Source of the DNA: an uncultured Lachnoanaerobaculum sp. | GTDB taxonomy: Bacteria; Bacillota; Clostridia; Lachnospirales; Lachnospiraceae | DNA length: 64,000 nucleotides | Direction of reading: 5' to 3' | Assembly (NCBI RefSeq): GCF_938015485.1 | Contig: NZ_CALLVU010000057.1 | Coordinates: 1-64,000, forward strand | Notes under the pieces: model-generated | The model's input: the letters and a program-made list of their open reading frames with translations, nothing else | Database searches by the model: none | Told to the model about the DNA's origin: nothing | Made by a program: the position numbers and the translations under genes | Shown here: in pieces, positions 54,413-63,914 of the stretch | Layout: every line of letters starts with the position of its first letter | Numbering within the stretch: position 1 is the first letter of the stretch

Positions 54413-54444
54413 AAAAAAGGCCTATGGTAAAACCCATAAGCCTG
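54413..54444 (-). terminator. Rho-independent terminator after fruA
   Basis: AGGC-TATGG pairs with CCATA-GCCT (54418-54443 with small bulges) and runs into an A-rich (T on the minus strand) tract at 54413-54418. Confidence 0.75.
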
Positions 54445-54450
54445 TAAGTT

Positions 54451-56400
54451 CTAATTTTCTTTCTTTTTTCCAAGATTCAGTGACACTATCAAAAGAAGTG
54501 CGCCCATAACCGTACCTACAATCAGTGCGATTATATACATAATCGGATTTGAAACTGCTCCTACCAATACTGCAAACATTCCGCCGTGAGGTGCTTTTGA
54601 TTTACAATCAAATACCATGCTCAAAGCTCCTGCCACACCGCTTGATAAAAACAGAGGCGGTATAACCCTTAAAGGATTACTTGCCGCAAAAGGTATTGCC
54701 CCTTCCGTTATAAATGAAAATCCCATAACATAGTTTACAAAAGCGCTTCCTCTCTGTGCCTGTGACCAAATGTTTTTTGAAATTGTAGCGGAAAGTGCGA
54801 TTGCAAGCGGAGGTACCATACCTCCCACCATAACAGCCGCCATTACATCACTGCCGGCCGTACCTGATGTAGTAACAAGAGCCGTTCCCGTGACATATGC
54901 CGCCTTATTTATAGGGCCTCCCATATCTATAGCCATCATGGATCCTACTATAAATCCTAATACAACCTTTTCACCGCCGCTCATACTTTCAATAAATTTT
55001 TGGAATGCCGTCATAATAAACGCCATAGGTGCATTCACTACGAACAACATCAACACTCCCATTATAAGTGAGCCGAGTACAGGGAATAAAAATATCGGCT
55101 TGATACCGTCCATTGAACGTGGAATCCACGAAAATGTATATCTGAGTACGATTATAATGCCTCCTGCCAAGAATCCGGCCACCAGTGCGCCTAAAAATCC
55201 TGAAGGTGTGTAGCTTAACCATGCTTCACTCTTTAGACCTAGTATACTAGGGTCTGCAAGTATACCGCCTACCATACCTACAATAAATCCCGGTCTGTCC
55301 GCAATACTTCTTCCTATGAAACCTGCAAGTATCGGCAGCATCATACTGAATGACAACTTACCGAGTACAAACAAAAGCTCGGCAAACTTATTATAGCTCG
55401 GGTCTTCAGGGTTAAATGAATTGATGCCCCAGAAAAATGATAAGGCTATAAGTATTCCGCCTGCCACAACAAACGGAAGCATATTGCTGACACCGTCCAT
55501 CAAGTACTTGTAGATTTTTCTTCCTACGCTCTCGCCGTCATCACCTTCGCTGCTGCCCTCATCGCCCTTATGATGATATATGCTTGCCTTGCCGTCAAGT
55601 ATTGTCTGTATAAGTTCCTTAGGCTTATTGATACCGTCGGCAACCTTTGTAAACAGTGTAGGATGTCCGTCAAATCTTGCAATCTCTACCTTTTTATCAG
55701 CTGCTACTATAATACCCTCGGCTCTGTCAATATCTTCCTTTGTAAGCTTGTTTTCAACACCGATCTGTCCGTTGGTCTCAACCTTTACATCAAGTCCCAT
55801 CTCTTTTGCGGCTTCCTTTATCTTCTCGGCAGCCATAAATGTATGCGCAATACCTGTAGGACAGGCTGTAACGGCTACAATATATTTTCTTTTCTCATCA
55901 GACTTGGTGCTTTCTTCTTCAGGCTCTTTTTTTGGCTCCTCAGTCGATTTTACAAAGTCCTCAAATATACTCTGTACCTCTTCCTTTGTAGTTGCTTTGT
56001 CAAGTCTGCCCTTCACATCCGGATTCATAAGTGCCGTAGAAAGTGTGGACAGCGCCTTAAGATGCTCGTCCGCTCCGTTTGCAGGAGCACAGATCATAAA
56101 TATATGTTTTGCAGGCTGAGAGTCAAAGCTCTCCCAATCCACACCATCATCACTTTTTGCATATATAATCATTGCTTTCTCAAAGCAACTTGCCTTGGCA
56201 TGCGGTATGGCTATTCCGTCTCCTACACCTGTTGTGGAGAGTTTTTCTCTCTCCAAAAGTGCATTTAAAAACTCATCCTTTGTAGTAATAACCCTTTTTC
56301 CCACGAGCATATCGGTCAGTTTGTTCAAAGCATCCTTTTTATCTGTAGCTTTGAACCCGAACTGAATCAAATCAAATCTGATCAACTCTGTTAAAGTCAT
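54451..56400 (-). CDS. fruA: Fructose-specific PTS transporter subunit IIABC
   Basis: The 649-residue protein has EIIA (about 1-150; phospho-His67 in IAIPHAK), EIIB (about 175-275; phospho-Cys in ACPTGIAHTF) and EIIC (about 305-640; many membrane helices). It imports fructose as fructose 1-phosphate. The ATG at 56400 has AAAGGAGG upstream. It starts 10 bases after fruK, so they form an operon. No FruR regulator or HPr gene is in the window. Confidence 0.95.
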   Translation of the reverse strand: MTLTELIRFDLIQFGFKATDKKDALNKLTDMLVGKRVITTKDEFLNALLEREKLSTTGVGDGIAIPHAKASCFEKAMIIYAKSDDGVDWESFDSQPAKHIFMICAPANGADEHLKALSTLSTALMNPDVKGRLDKATTKEEVQSIFEDFVKSTEEPKKEPEEESTKSDEKRKYIVAVTACPTGIAHTFMAAEKIKEAAKEMGLDVKVETNGQIGVENKLTKEDIDRAEGIIVAADKKVEIARFDGHPTLFTKVADGINKPKELIQTILDGKASIYHHKGDEGSSEGDDGESVGRKIYKYLMDGVSNMLPFVVAGGILIALSFFWGINSFNPEDPSYNKFAELLFVLGKLSFSMMLPILAGFIGRSIADRPGFIVGMVGGILADPSILGLKSEAWLSYTPSGFLGALVAGFLAGGIIIVLRYTFSWIPRSMDGIKPIFLFPVLGSLIMGVLMLFVVNAPMAFIMTAFQKFIESMSGGEKVVLGFIVGSMMAIDMGGPINKAAYVTGTALVTTSGTAGSDVMAAVMVGGMVPPLAIALSATISKNIWSQAQRGSAFVNYVMGFSFITEGAIPFAASNPLRVIPPLFLSSGVAGALSMVFDCKSKAPHGGMFAVLVGAVSNPIMYIIALIVGTVMGALLLIVSLNLGKKKEN

Positions 56401-56410
56401 ATAACCTCCT

Positions 56411-57331
56411 TTACAGATCACATTTATCTACTTTTATTTGTACCAATAATTCATCAATAAGCTCTTTTTTTCCTACACCTGCGGAAAATGATGTCGCTCC
56501 TCCTGCCGCCGATGCATACTGTAAGCTCAGCTTATAGTCTTTGGTCTCATCATACTTTGCTACAAACATCGCAAGCATACTGTCACCTGCAGCTATTGTT
56601 GAAACCACCTTTCCCTTTGCAATATTTGCACTGAAAACTTCGCCTTCACCTGTAAAGAGTATTGCTCCCTTACTTCCTCTTGAAACCAAGACATTTAAAG
56701 CGCCCATTTCCTGAAGCTTTCTTGCATACTTTGCAATATCTTCAACAGTATCTATATTTACACCAAACATCTCTCCAAGTTCAAACTCGTTAGGCTTTAC
56801 TACAAAAGGTTTGTATTTAAGAGTATTCAGTACCATATCCTTATTACTGTCAACTATGAGCTTGGCGCCTTTTTCTCTTACTTTCTTTGCTATATTTACA
56901 AAGTCGTCAGCTTCCATTCCCGGTATAATGTTTCCCGATAAAAATACACAGTCCTCACTTGAAAGTCCGTCTAAAGTTTTAAAGAAATCATCTATATTTT
57001 TCTTATTTACGCTGCTGCTCTGTGAATTTATCTCAGTCTCGGTTTCTGTGGTAAGCTTTATATTGATTCTTGTAAATCCGTCCGTTTCAACAAAGTCTGA
57101 ATCTATTTGCTGCTTCTTTAATTCCTCTTTGATGTAATACCCTGTAAATCCGGCAATAAAGCCAAGTGCTTTGCTCTTTTTACCGATATTTTTTAACAAC
57201 AGAGAAATGTTTATTCCCTTGCCTCCCACGACATATTTCGACTCACCGGTCCTGTTGAGCTTACCAAGTTCAAAATTTTCAACCTTTGTAAGCATATCAA
57301 TAGCCGGATTCAATGTAATTGTATAGTACAT
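56411..57331 (-). CDS. fruK: 1-phosphofructokinase
   Basis: The 306-residue ribokinase-fold enzyme shows the two pfkB signatures: the N-terminal GGKGINISLLLKNIG near 37-51 and a C-terminal AAGDSMLAMFVA with the catalytic aspartate. It phosphorylates the fructose 1-phosphate made by FruA to fructose 1,6-bisphosphate. It is the first gene of the fruKA operon. Confidence 0.95.
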   Translation of the reverse strand: MYYTITLNPAIDMLTKVENFELGKLNRTGESKYVVGGKGINISLLLKNIGKKSKALGFIAGFTGYYIKEELKKQQIDSDFVETDGFTRINIKLTTETETEINSQSSSVNKKNIDDFFKTLDGLSSEDCVFLSGNIIPGMEADDFVNIAKKVREKGAKLIVDSNKDMVLNTLKYKPFVVKPNEFELGEMFGVNIDTVEDIAKYARKLQEMGALNVLVSRGSKGAILFTGEGEVFSANIAKGKVVSTIAAGDSMLAMFVAKYDETKDYKLSLQYASAAGGATSFSAGVGKKELIDELLVQIKVDKCDL

Positions 57332-57378
57332 ATAAAACCTCCATGACTATATACAGTAAATACCTTACTTGTTGGTAC

Positions 57379-57409
57379 ATTATAACATACTTATTATACA
57401 TTGTGTAAA
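57379..57409 (-). promoter_or_regulatory. Promoter of fruKA
   Basis: Minus strand TATAAT (57379-57384) with an extended TG, and TTTACA (57404-57409) 19 bases further upstream. The long spacer is offset by the extended -10. Confidence 0.55.
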
Positions 57410-57496
57410 ATAAAAAAGAATACACTTTCATTTAAAATTTAACTCCATATATGATATATTTATTCTATACAACGAAATCATGGAGGTCTTTATTTT

Positions 57497-59245
57497 ATGA
57501 TCAGTATGAGGCTTATTCGTCTGTTGAAAGGCTCCGGTAAACATATATTATGCGGAGTTCTGATGCAATGGGTATCACTCATTATGCAAATATCTATTGT
57601 ATTTAACATTACCGATCGCATACGAATGATTACAATAAACCGACTGTCAAAAAAGGAAATTATCATAGATGCTCTTTTTATAATCGGTTATATTTTGGTA
57701 CGGGCATTATGTGATTATGCCTACACAACCCAAAACTTTTATGCAGGTGCCAATGTAAAAAAGGTATTGCGAAATCTTATTTACGAAAAAATACTCCGTC
57801 TCGGCCCTTCATACAAAGAACAGATTCACACATCTGAAATAGTTCAAATGGCAGGTGAAGGCGTAGAACAGCTTGAAGTGTATTTCAGCAAATATCTTGG
57901 ACAATTATTATATTCTTTGATTGCTCCGATAACTCTATTCTTTGTTATAATGAAGATTAATATTAAAGTCGCCACTGTTATGCTTATTGCAGTTTTTCTG
58001 ATTCCTATAGTAATTATGCTTGTAATAACGATTTCAAAAAAACTTCTAAGTCGTTATTTTGATATATATTACGGTCTTGGAGACAGTTTCCTTGAAAAGC
58101 TTAACGGTATGACAACGCTTAAGATTTATCAGGCCGATAAGAAAGCTGCTGATGATATGGACAAAGAGTCTGAAAAGTTTAGAAAAATAACTATGAAGGT
58201 TTTAATGATGCAACTTAACAGTACTCTCATTATGGATTTCATAGCATATGGCGGTGCAGCTGCAGGAATTATCAGCGCTTTATCGCAGTTTTACAATGCC
58301 CGAGCCCGAATTACTATGTCGGATACGTTTATTGTTTTATTCTTAGCCGCAGAGTTCTTCCTTCCTATGAGAACACTTGGAAGCTTCTTCCATATAGGAA
58401 TGAACGGCATGAAAGCAAGTGATCGTATATTCGCATTCCTTGACCTTCCTGAACAAAAAAGAGGTAATAAAGAGATAACAGATAATGATGTGAAAATATC
58501 ACTAAAGAATCTTTCTTTTTCATATGATTCAAGTAAGACCATATTGAAAGGAATAAATCTAACTGTTGAGCCGAAGTCTTTTGTTTCTATAGTAGGTGTA
58601 TCAGGTTCAGGTAAATCTACCATAGCAAACATACTTATGGGAAGACATTCAAACTACGGCGGAAGTATTAAGATAAATCATGATGAACATATTGAACTTA
58701 CAAATAAAACAATACTCTCTCATTTTACTTTAGTAGGACATAGCAGTTGGATATTCGCAGGTACAGTAAGAGAAAATCTTTTGATGGGTGACCCGAATGC
58801 TACAGAGGAAAAAATGAATGAGGCACTTAAGAAGGTCAATCTTCTTGACTTTATAAACTCTCAAAAAGGACTTGATACATGCCTGACTTCAAATGCGGGC
58901 AACCTTTCAGGAGGACAAAAGCAGAGGCTCTCGCTTGCAAGGGCTCTTCTTCATGATACACCTGTATATATTTTTGATGAAGCAACATCAAATATTGATG
59001 CAGACAGTGAAGAGACAATAATGAATGTAATACATGAGTTATCAAAAACAAAAACCGTTATACTTATATCACACAGACTGGCCAATGTAGTTGACAGTGA
59101 TGAAATATTTATGCTTGAAAACGGAAGCATTATCGAATCCGGATGTCACGATGAACTGATGAACAATGAAGGTCCTTATGAAAAGCTGTTTACAGAGCAA
59201 ATGAATCTTGAGAACTTCTCAAAGAAAAAGGAGGCAATAGGATAA
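57497..59245 (+). CDS. ABC exporter subunit, CydD-like
   Basis: The 582-residue half-transporter has six membrane helices (about 1-310) with the CydD-type GEGVEQLEVYFSKYLGQLLYSLIAP, then a nucleotide-binding domain: Walker A GVSGSGKST, signature LSGGQKQRL and Walker B IFDEATSNID. The partner gene overlaps its stop (TAATG). CydDC exports cysteine/glutathione in E. coli, but many Firmicute relatives have other substrates; no cytochrome bd genes are in the window. Confidence 0.92.
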   Translation: MISMRLIRLLKGSGKHILCGVLMQWVSLIMQISIVFNITDRIRMITINRLSKKEIIIDALFIIGYILVRALCDYAYTTQNFYAGANVKKVLRNLIYEKILRLGPSYKEQIHTSEIVQMAGEGVEQLEVYFSKYLGQLLYSLIAPITLFFVIMKINIKVATVMLIAVFLIPIVIMLVITISKKLLSRYFDIYYGLGDSFLEKLNGMTTLKIYQADKKAADDMDKESEKFRKITMKVLMMQLNSTLIMDFIAYGGAAAGIISALSQFYNARARITMSDTFIVLFLAAEFFLPMRTLGSFFHIGMNGMKASDRIFAFLDLPEQKRGNKEITDNDVKISLKNLSFSYDSSKTILKGINLTVEPKSFVSIVGVSGSGKSTIANILMGRHSNYGGSIKINHDEHIELTNKTILSHFTLVGHSSWIFAGTVRENLLMGDPNATEEKMNEALKKVNLLDFINSQKGLDTCLTSNAGNLSGGQKQRLSLARALLHDTPVYIFDEATSNIDADSEETIMNVIHELSKTKTVILISHRLANVVDSDEIFMLENGSIIESGCHDELMNNEGPYEKLFTEQMNLENFSKKKEAIG

Positions 59246-60933
59246 TGGAAAAAAACACAAGAAGATCCGGACTGTCAATTATGAAGAGTTTGATTGTTTT
59301 GATAAAGCCGTTAACAGGCATTATGTTACTTGGAATTTTACTTGGAGTACTTAGATTTTTATGCGCTATCTTCCTTACAGTTGCAGGAGGTTATTGTATA
59401 ATATACGGCATTTATAAATTCATTCACGGCGGCTTTTCAGTAGGTTATGATGCTTCAGGAGTACTTATGACGGCACTTATAGTATTCGCCGTGGCAGGAG
59501 CTGTTTTCCACTACGGTGAACAATATTGCAACCACTATATTGCATTCCGTATTCTTGCGATCATAAGACACAAGGTTTTTGCGGCACTTAGAAAGCTCTG
59601 TCCCGCAAAACTTGAGAACAAAGAAAAAGGAAATCTGATTACTGTAATCACCTGCGATATAGAACTGTTGGAGGTATTTTTTGCACATACCGTATCGCCT
59701 ATAGCAATAGCATTTATAACATCCGTTATAATGGTTGTATTCATGTGGTACCAACATCCTCTTGCAGCTGTATTCTCAATATTTGCCTATATCTCTGTAG
59801 GAGTAATTCTTCCGATTTGGAACCGTCGACGTAGTGCCGATAGCGGTAGGAATTATAGAAACAATTTGGGCGAGCTTGATAACTTCATTATCAACAGTAC
59901 CTATGGAATTGATGAAATACTTCAATATAATCAAGGGTCGGTGCGATTGGATGAGATGGATGAAAGATTGCAAAACCTATATTACACTCAGGAAGATCTA
60001 AGTGTATTTGAAGGTTCTCAAAAAGCGGTCACCAATCTTGTTATTCATTTTTTTTCTTGGGGAATGTTCTTTTTTATGCTCATATTGTATATGAACAAAA
60101 TATCCGGTTTTCTTCAACTTATCCTTGCAACATTGGCTATGATCAGCTCATTCGGTCCTACCGCAGCACTGTCTTCTCTCTCAAACAATCTTAGTCAAAC
60201 TCTGGCAAGTGGTGAACGTGTATTATCATTGCTTGAGGAAGAACCTACTGTAGAAGAAGTATCAGGTAAAGAAACTACATCCTTTGAAGGTGCAGATGTT
60301 GATAATGTAAACTTCTCATATGGTGAAGAGAATATACTTGAAAATGTCTCACTGGATATCAAAAAAGGTAAAGTGCTTGGAATACACGGTGTAAGCGGAT
60401 CCGGTAAATCCACCTTGTTGAAGCTTTTAATGAGATTTTGGGACGTAAATACAGGTGAAGTTCATATTTCAGGTAAGAATATTAAAAATGCTAACACCGA
60501 GGATCTTCGTGAAATGACAGGATATGTTACTCAGGAAACTGTGATGTTTCAGGGAACTATTGCAGATAATATAAGAGTTGCAAAGCAAAATTCAACTCTT
60601 GAAGAGATTCAAACTGCAGCTAAAAAAGCAAGTATACATGATTTTATATCAAGTCTTCCAAACGGCTATGACACCAATGTCTGTGAGCTGGGTGATTCAC
60701 TATCAGACGGTGAGAAGCAGCGTATAGGGCTTGCCAGAGCCTTCCTGCATGACGGTGACTTCCTGCTTTTGGATGAGCCTACAAGCAATCTTGATGTACT
60801 GAATGAGGGTATTATCTTAAAGTCACTCTCAGAGGAAAGCGCAGGAAAGACTATCGTACTGGTTTCACATAGAAAATCTACAATGTCTCTTGCAGATGAG
60901 ACATATGAGATGGCTAAAGGCAGATTCTCATAA
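59245..60933 (+). CDS. ABC exporter subunit, CydC-like
   Basis: The 562-residue half-transporter has a membrane domain (about 1-320) and an NBD with Walker A GVSGSGKST, signature LSDGEKQRI and Walker B LLLDEPTSNLD. The ATG overlaps the first subunit's stop by one base, so translation is coupled. The two make a heterodimeric exporter. It ends at a strong bidirectional terminator. Confidence 0.92.
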   Translation: MEKNTRRSGLSIMKSLIVLIKPLTGIMLLGILLGVLRFLCAIFLTVAGGYCIIYGIYKFIHGGFSVGYDASGVLMTALIVFAVAGAVFHYGEQYCNHYIAFRILAIIRHKVFAALRKLCPAKLENKEKGNLITVITCDIELLEVFFAHTVSPIAIAFITSVIMVVFMWYQHPLAAVFSIFAYISVGVILPIWNRRRSADSGRNYRNNLGELDNFIINSTYGIDEILQYNQGSVRLDEMDERLQNLYYTQEDLSVFEGSQKAVTNLVIHFFSWGMFFFMLILYMNKISGFLQLILATLAMISSFGPTAALSSLSNNLSQTLASGERVLSLLEEEPTVEEVSGKETTSFEGADVDNVNFSYGEENILENVSLDIKKGKVLGIHGVSGSGKSTLLKLLMRFWDVNTGEVHISGKNIKNANTEDLREMTGYVTQETVMFQGTIADNIRVAKQNSTLEEIQTAAKKASIHDFISSLPNGYDTNVCELGDSLSDGEKQRIGLARAFLHDGDFLLLDEPTSNLDVLNEGIILKSLSEESAGKTIVLVSHRKSTMSLADETYEMAKGRFS

Positions 60934-60939
60934 TATTAT

Positions 60940-60975
60940 AAAGCACATAGCAGAATTTTTTAAGCTATGTGCTTT
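60940..60975. terminator. Bidirectional terminator
   Basis: AAAGCACATAGC (60940-60951) pairs with GCTATGTGCTTT (60964-60975). T-rich sequence is present on both sides, serving the ABC pair and the converging TPR-like gene. Confidence 0.9.
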
Positions 60976-60980
60976 ATATT

Positions 60981-61409
60981 TTATTTCCTTGACTTATAAA
61001 ATTCCTTATACTTAGGATCGTCATATTCAAAGTATCTGTAACTTACAGCCTTTATCTTTACTAGTTTCTGCCATATTTCAAAAGCCTTATCAAGCTCACC
61101 GCTTTCATATGCATACTTTCCCTTCATATGCTCCAATTCTTCATCAAAATTATGTAGATTATCATTATTTTCAGTCATTCTGTCAAGCCATATTTTGGCA
61201 TTTACCAAATCATTATTTTCAATAGCTTTATTAAAGAAAGATTTGGCATACCCATAGCCCTGATTCCACTTGGCTCCGGACTCCGGGAATGCACTCCAGC
61301 CTTTATCCGCAATTTCAAATCCCTCTTTTAAATTGCCTTCGTTGATTTTAGTTACTGCATCCTTACCGTATTCGATAACACTTGCATATCTTTCTGCATC
61401 CAACAGCAT
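60981..61409 (-). CDS. TPR-like helical protein (142 aa)
   Basis: The protein is all-helical with TPR-like repeats (about 15-55, 60-85, 95-125: GNLKEGFEIADKGWSAFP, NNDLVNAKIWLDRM, GELDKAFEIWQKLVKI). TPRs bind other proteins. It starts 3 bases after the Phd-like antitoxin gene, where a toxin would normally be, but it shows no RelE/Doc feature. Function unknown. Confidence 0.75.
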   Translation of the reverse strand: MLLDAERYASVIEYGKDAVTKINEGNLKEGFEIADKGWSAFPESGAKWNQGYGYAKSFFNKAIENNDLVNAKIWLDRMTENNDNLHNFDEELEHMKGKYAYESGELDKAFEIWQKLVKIKAVSYRYFEYDDPKYKEFYKSRK

Positions 61410-61412
61410 ATC

Positions 61413-61661
61413 TTACTCCTCCACCGGTGCTTTCAGTTCATCCAAATTCAACCAACCTTCACCATCTTTTACAACCTCTTCAGCCTCCTGCAACTTCATC
61501 AAAAGCTTTTTCTCTGCATGATCACGCTCATAATCTTCAATATCCATAACTACAAAACCTCCTATGCCCTTCTTAGTCAAATATACGAGTTCTCCCTTAT
61601 GACAATTTTTCAAGACTTCATTACTTATAACTTTACCACCGAAGCCAACCTCTTTCCGCAT
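61413..61661 (-). CDS. Phd/YefM-type antitoxin, N-terminus altered
   Basis: The C-terminal part matches the Phd family closely: GELVYLTKKGIGGFVVMDIEDYERD and the LLMKLQEAEEVVKDGEGW helix. The usual N-terminal DNA-binding strand (IKPISDLRNY type) is not there; instead the frame overlaps the crcB 3' end. The ATG at 61661 is the only plausible start, and its ribosome binding site is weak. No RelE/Doc toxin is next to it. It may be a decayed or recombined antitoxin. Confidence 0.65.
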   Translation of the reverse strand: MRKEVGFGGKVISNEVLKNCHKGELVYLTKKGIGGFVVMDIEDYERDHAEKKLLMKLQEAEEVVKDGEGWLNLDELKAPVEE

Positions 61662-61993
61662 AAGATACCGAATATACAGCATACAACACTTAATACAATA
61701 TATAATCCGCCTGATGTATATTGCTTATTGTCAAGCAAATTAAACGCTTCAAGTGAAAATGTAGAAAATGTAGTGAATCCGCCACATACACCCGTCTTCC
61801 AAAACAATACTATATTTTCTGATATATTGTCTTTGTTACTTGTAAACCCGACAATAAAACCGATCAATATCGCACCTGCTATATTTGTAATAAGTGTAAG
61901 TATCGGAAATCCTGTTTTAACCGGTATAAGACTTATCGCATATCTTGCCATTGCTCCTATAGCTCCACCAAGTGCCACAAATAAAAAACTCAT
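61625..61993 (-). CDS. crcB: CrcB/Fluc fluoride channel subunit
   Basis: With the start at 61993 (AGGAGG box) this is a 122-residue protein with four membrane helices and the family motifs GGAIGAMARY near 9, TNIAGAILIGF, and TGVCGGFTTFSTFSLE near 66-82 with the fluoride-path Phe and Thr residues. It exports fluoride as an antiparallel dimer. No fluoride riboswitch was seen upstream, and only one copy is present, so it should work as a homodimer. Confidence 0.93.
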   Translation of the reverse strand: MSFLFVALGGAIGAMARYAISLIPVKTGFPILTLITNIAGAILIGFIVGFTSNKDNISENIVLFWKTGVCGGFTTFSTFSLEAFNLLDNKQYTSGGLYIVLSVVCCIFGILCGKRLASVVKL

Positions 61994-62003
61994 AATTCCT
62001 CCT

Positions 62004-62285
62004 TTATTTAAAAGACCCGCCACCTCTATATGTATTTACAGTGCAGGTGAATTTCTTCCCACATTTCGGACATTTTATCACATGGTAAATTATATCATCA
62101 ATCCAATATCCGTCTTTTATATGTTCCCCTAATTTACAGTTTCCTTCTATCACTATAAACCCCTTATTTTCAACCAATTCTTTAATATACTCTATGGTTT
62201 CTCCATATAGTTTGGGCGAGGAAAAGTATTCTATCTCTTTAATATCTGAACAATAATCACACATATTTTTACCACCCATAATCAT
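62004..62285 (-). CDS. Small zinc-ribbon protein (93 aa)
   Basis: Two zinc knuckles are visible: CDYC near residues 9-12 and CPKCGKKFTC near 72-81, giving one likely zinc site. There is no known function. The ATG at 62285 has an AGGAAC box; a later ATG at 62264 with a GGTGG box is also possible. It lies between crcB and the HEPN gene, with small gaps. Confidence 0.75.
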   Translation of the reverse strand: MIMGGKNMCDYCSDIKEIEYFSSPKLYGETIEYIKELVENKGFIVIEGNCKLGEHIKDGYWIDDIIYHVIKCPKCGKKFTCTVNTYRGGGSFK

Positions 62286-62292
62286 TCCGTTC

Positions 62293-62802
62293 CTATAAGT
62301 CAGTATATCTTTCCAAGTCCGTTAAATATTGCTTAAGTGCTTTTAGCATTTTTGCAAGCTCTACACAATCTATTTTGCCCATCTCTATTACAGCATACTT
62401 TTTCTTATTCTCGTCAAAATCCGGATATCTGGTTTTATTGTTGAGTGCCGAAAATTTGATATCTTTTAGCACCTTTATAAGCAGCTGCTCTCTCAACCTT
62501 TCCTCAACCATAGTATTTCCCTTGCCGTATATCTGCACCAATATCTCAATTGACTTATCAAGTGAATGCCCGATAGTCTTTTTTATCATTTCCTTATAAT
62601 AAGCATTTGTTACATCCACAATCTGAGCAACTTTTGCTTTGATTTGTTTTTCCATAGCCTGCACATAAAAGTACGCAGCCTGATTATAAAGCTCCCTGCT
62701 CTCAAGTATAACCGCAGATTTTTCATCCTGCATAGCCGTTTTAAGATACTCATGTGCCACTTCCAAAGAATCCTTCAAAAATTTCCGATTACCTAAATAC
62801 AT
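62293..62802 (-). CDS. HEPN-domain-like protein (169 aa)
   Basis: The helical pattern with ELYNQAAYFYVQAMEKQIKAKVAQ near residues 37-60 and RYPDFDENKKKYAVIEMGKIDCVELAKML near the C-terminus is that of HEPN domains, which are RNA-cleaving or RNA-binding and typical of toxin and defence systems. The R-x4-6-H nuclease motif is not evident, so it may be non-catalytic. No MNT-type nucleotidyltransferase partner is adjacent. Confidence 0.7.
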   Translation of the reverse strand: MYLGNRKFLKDSLEVAHEYLKTAMQDEKSAVILESRELYNQAAYFYVQAMEKQIKAKVAQIVDVTNAYYKEMIKKTIGHSLDKSIEILVQIYGKGNTMVEERLREQLLIKVLKDIKFSALNNKTRYPDFDENKKKYAVIEMGKIDCVELAKMLKALKQYLTDLERYTDL

Positions 62803-62832
62803 ATATTCTCCTAACTTCTTATAATTTTATAC

Positions 62833-63234
62833 TTAACTCTTACTGCAAAGCAAGCTTTCTATCATAACCAAAACCATATTTTGTGGTTTTATTTCAAACT
62901 CGTTTGATACTATACGCTTATTGAAGTATTTAACCGAATTATCATGATTAAGGAATTTATTTATACAAAGATACTGTTCAATTTCATCAAGTATAAATGC
63001 ACTTTGTTTTAAATCCAAATCGCTAAAACCGTTTGCATAATGAACGCTTTTCATAATTCTTTTCAACTTTGTCTTCGGGTATTCTTCTTTGAGTGTATCT
63101 CTCAGTAAAATAACTAATTCGTCAAATGTTTGACTGTCCTTTGCACTTACACCTGTAATAATATTTTCATTGCCTAAATGTTCAATCAGTTTTATCATTT
63201 GTTGTTTCAAATCCATAAGTTTATTTTCACTCAT
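62833..63234 (-). CDS. Uncharacterised protein (133 aa)
   Basis: I do not recognise this helical, soluble protein. There is no signal peptide, membrane segment or catalytic motif. It has a good GGAGG box 5 bases from the ATG. It is divergent from the SUKH gene and next to the HEPN gene, in a patch of conflict-type genes. Confidence 0.6.
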   Translation of the reverse strand: MSENKLMDLKQQMIKLIEHLGNENIITGVSAKDSQTFDELVILLRDTLKEEYPKTKLKRIMKSVHYANGFSDLDLKQSAFILDEIEQYLCINKFLNHDNSVKYFNKRIVSNEFEIKPQNMVLVMIESLLCSKS

Positions 63235-63348
63235 TAAAACCTCCCCCAGGTAGGATTTATCTTTATTAATATTTACTTTAATTACTAAACATGATTATAA
63301 TATAAGTCGATAAGTTAATTCAAGTTTGGAAAAAGTGGGGGATCAATA

Positions 63349-63858
63349 ATGTTTGATAATATTGACTTCAAAAGTTTTTGGAATGAAAGTGAGTATATAA
63401 ATAAAGTCTGTACCGGAGAGAATTTAACAGATGAGATGGTGCAAGAAGCTGAAAAAAGACTGGGCGTTAAGTTACCGAAATCATATATAGAGCTTATGAA
63501 AACACAAAACGGTGGTAAACCCAATAAAAATGTTTGGTTTGATGAAAAGAATAGGTACCGTGTTGATTTAGAGGAATTCTACAGTATATCTGAAAAAAAG
63601 GAAGATTCCATATTTGGAAAATTCGGAAACGAGTTTTGGTATGATGAATTGGATTATCCAAGAAATGTAGGTGTTATTATTGCCGATACAATCTCAGGTG
63701 GACATGAAATGATATATTTAGACTACAGAGATTGTGGCAAAGACGGAGAACCGAAGGTATCAATATGTATACAAGAAGATGATTTCGAGATAATTGTACT
63801 TGCAGATAACTTTGAAGAATTTATATTGGGGCTTAGAGCCTTAGAAGAAATTAAGTAA
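63349..63858 (+). CDS. SUKH/SMI1-KNR4 family protein (possible immunity protein)
   Basis: The 169-residue protein has the SUKH fold signature: ENLTDEMVQEAEKRLGVKLPKSYIELMKTQNGG near 24-56 and FYSISEKK plus GVIIADTISGG in the middle. SUKH proteins are commonly immunity proteins for polymorphic nuclease toxins. A GGGGG box precedes the ATG. It is the only plus-strand gene in this patch; the toxin partner, if any, is not visible in the window. Confidence 0.9.
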   Translation: MFDNIDFKSFWNESEYINKVCTGENLTDEMVQEAEKRLGVKLPKSYIELMKTQNGGKPNKNVWFDEKNRYRVDLEEFYSISEKKEDSIFGKFGNEFWYDELDYPRNVGVIIADTISGGHEMIYLDYRDCGKDGEPKVSICIQEDDFEIIVLADNFEEFILGLRALEEIK

Positions 63859-63868
63859 AATTTTCAAA

Positions 63869-63898
63869 AAGCCGGCAGAATTCAAACTCTGTCGGCTT
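63869..63898. terminator. Terminator downstream of the SUKH gene
   Basis: AAGCCG-CAGA pairs with TCTG-CGGCTT (63869-63879 with 63888-63898, one mismatch). On the minus strand it is followed by TTTTTGAAAATTTT, so it probably also ends the partial gene at the right edge. Confidence 0.78.
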
Positions 63899-63914
63899 AA
63901 TTAAATGATAACAT

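Noticed and set aside
54770..56268. Long plus-strand frames opposite fruA
   Set aside because: fruA has full domain support on the minus strand; the opposing frames have none and no ribosome binding sites.
62293..62802. A HEPN-MNT toxin-antitoxin pair
   Set aside because: The HEPN-like gene has no adjacent nucleotidyltransferase, and its RNase motif is not evident.
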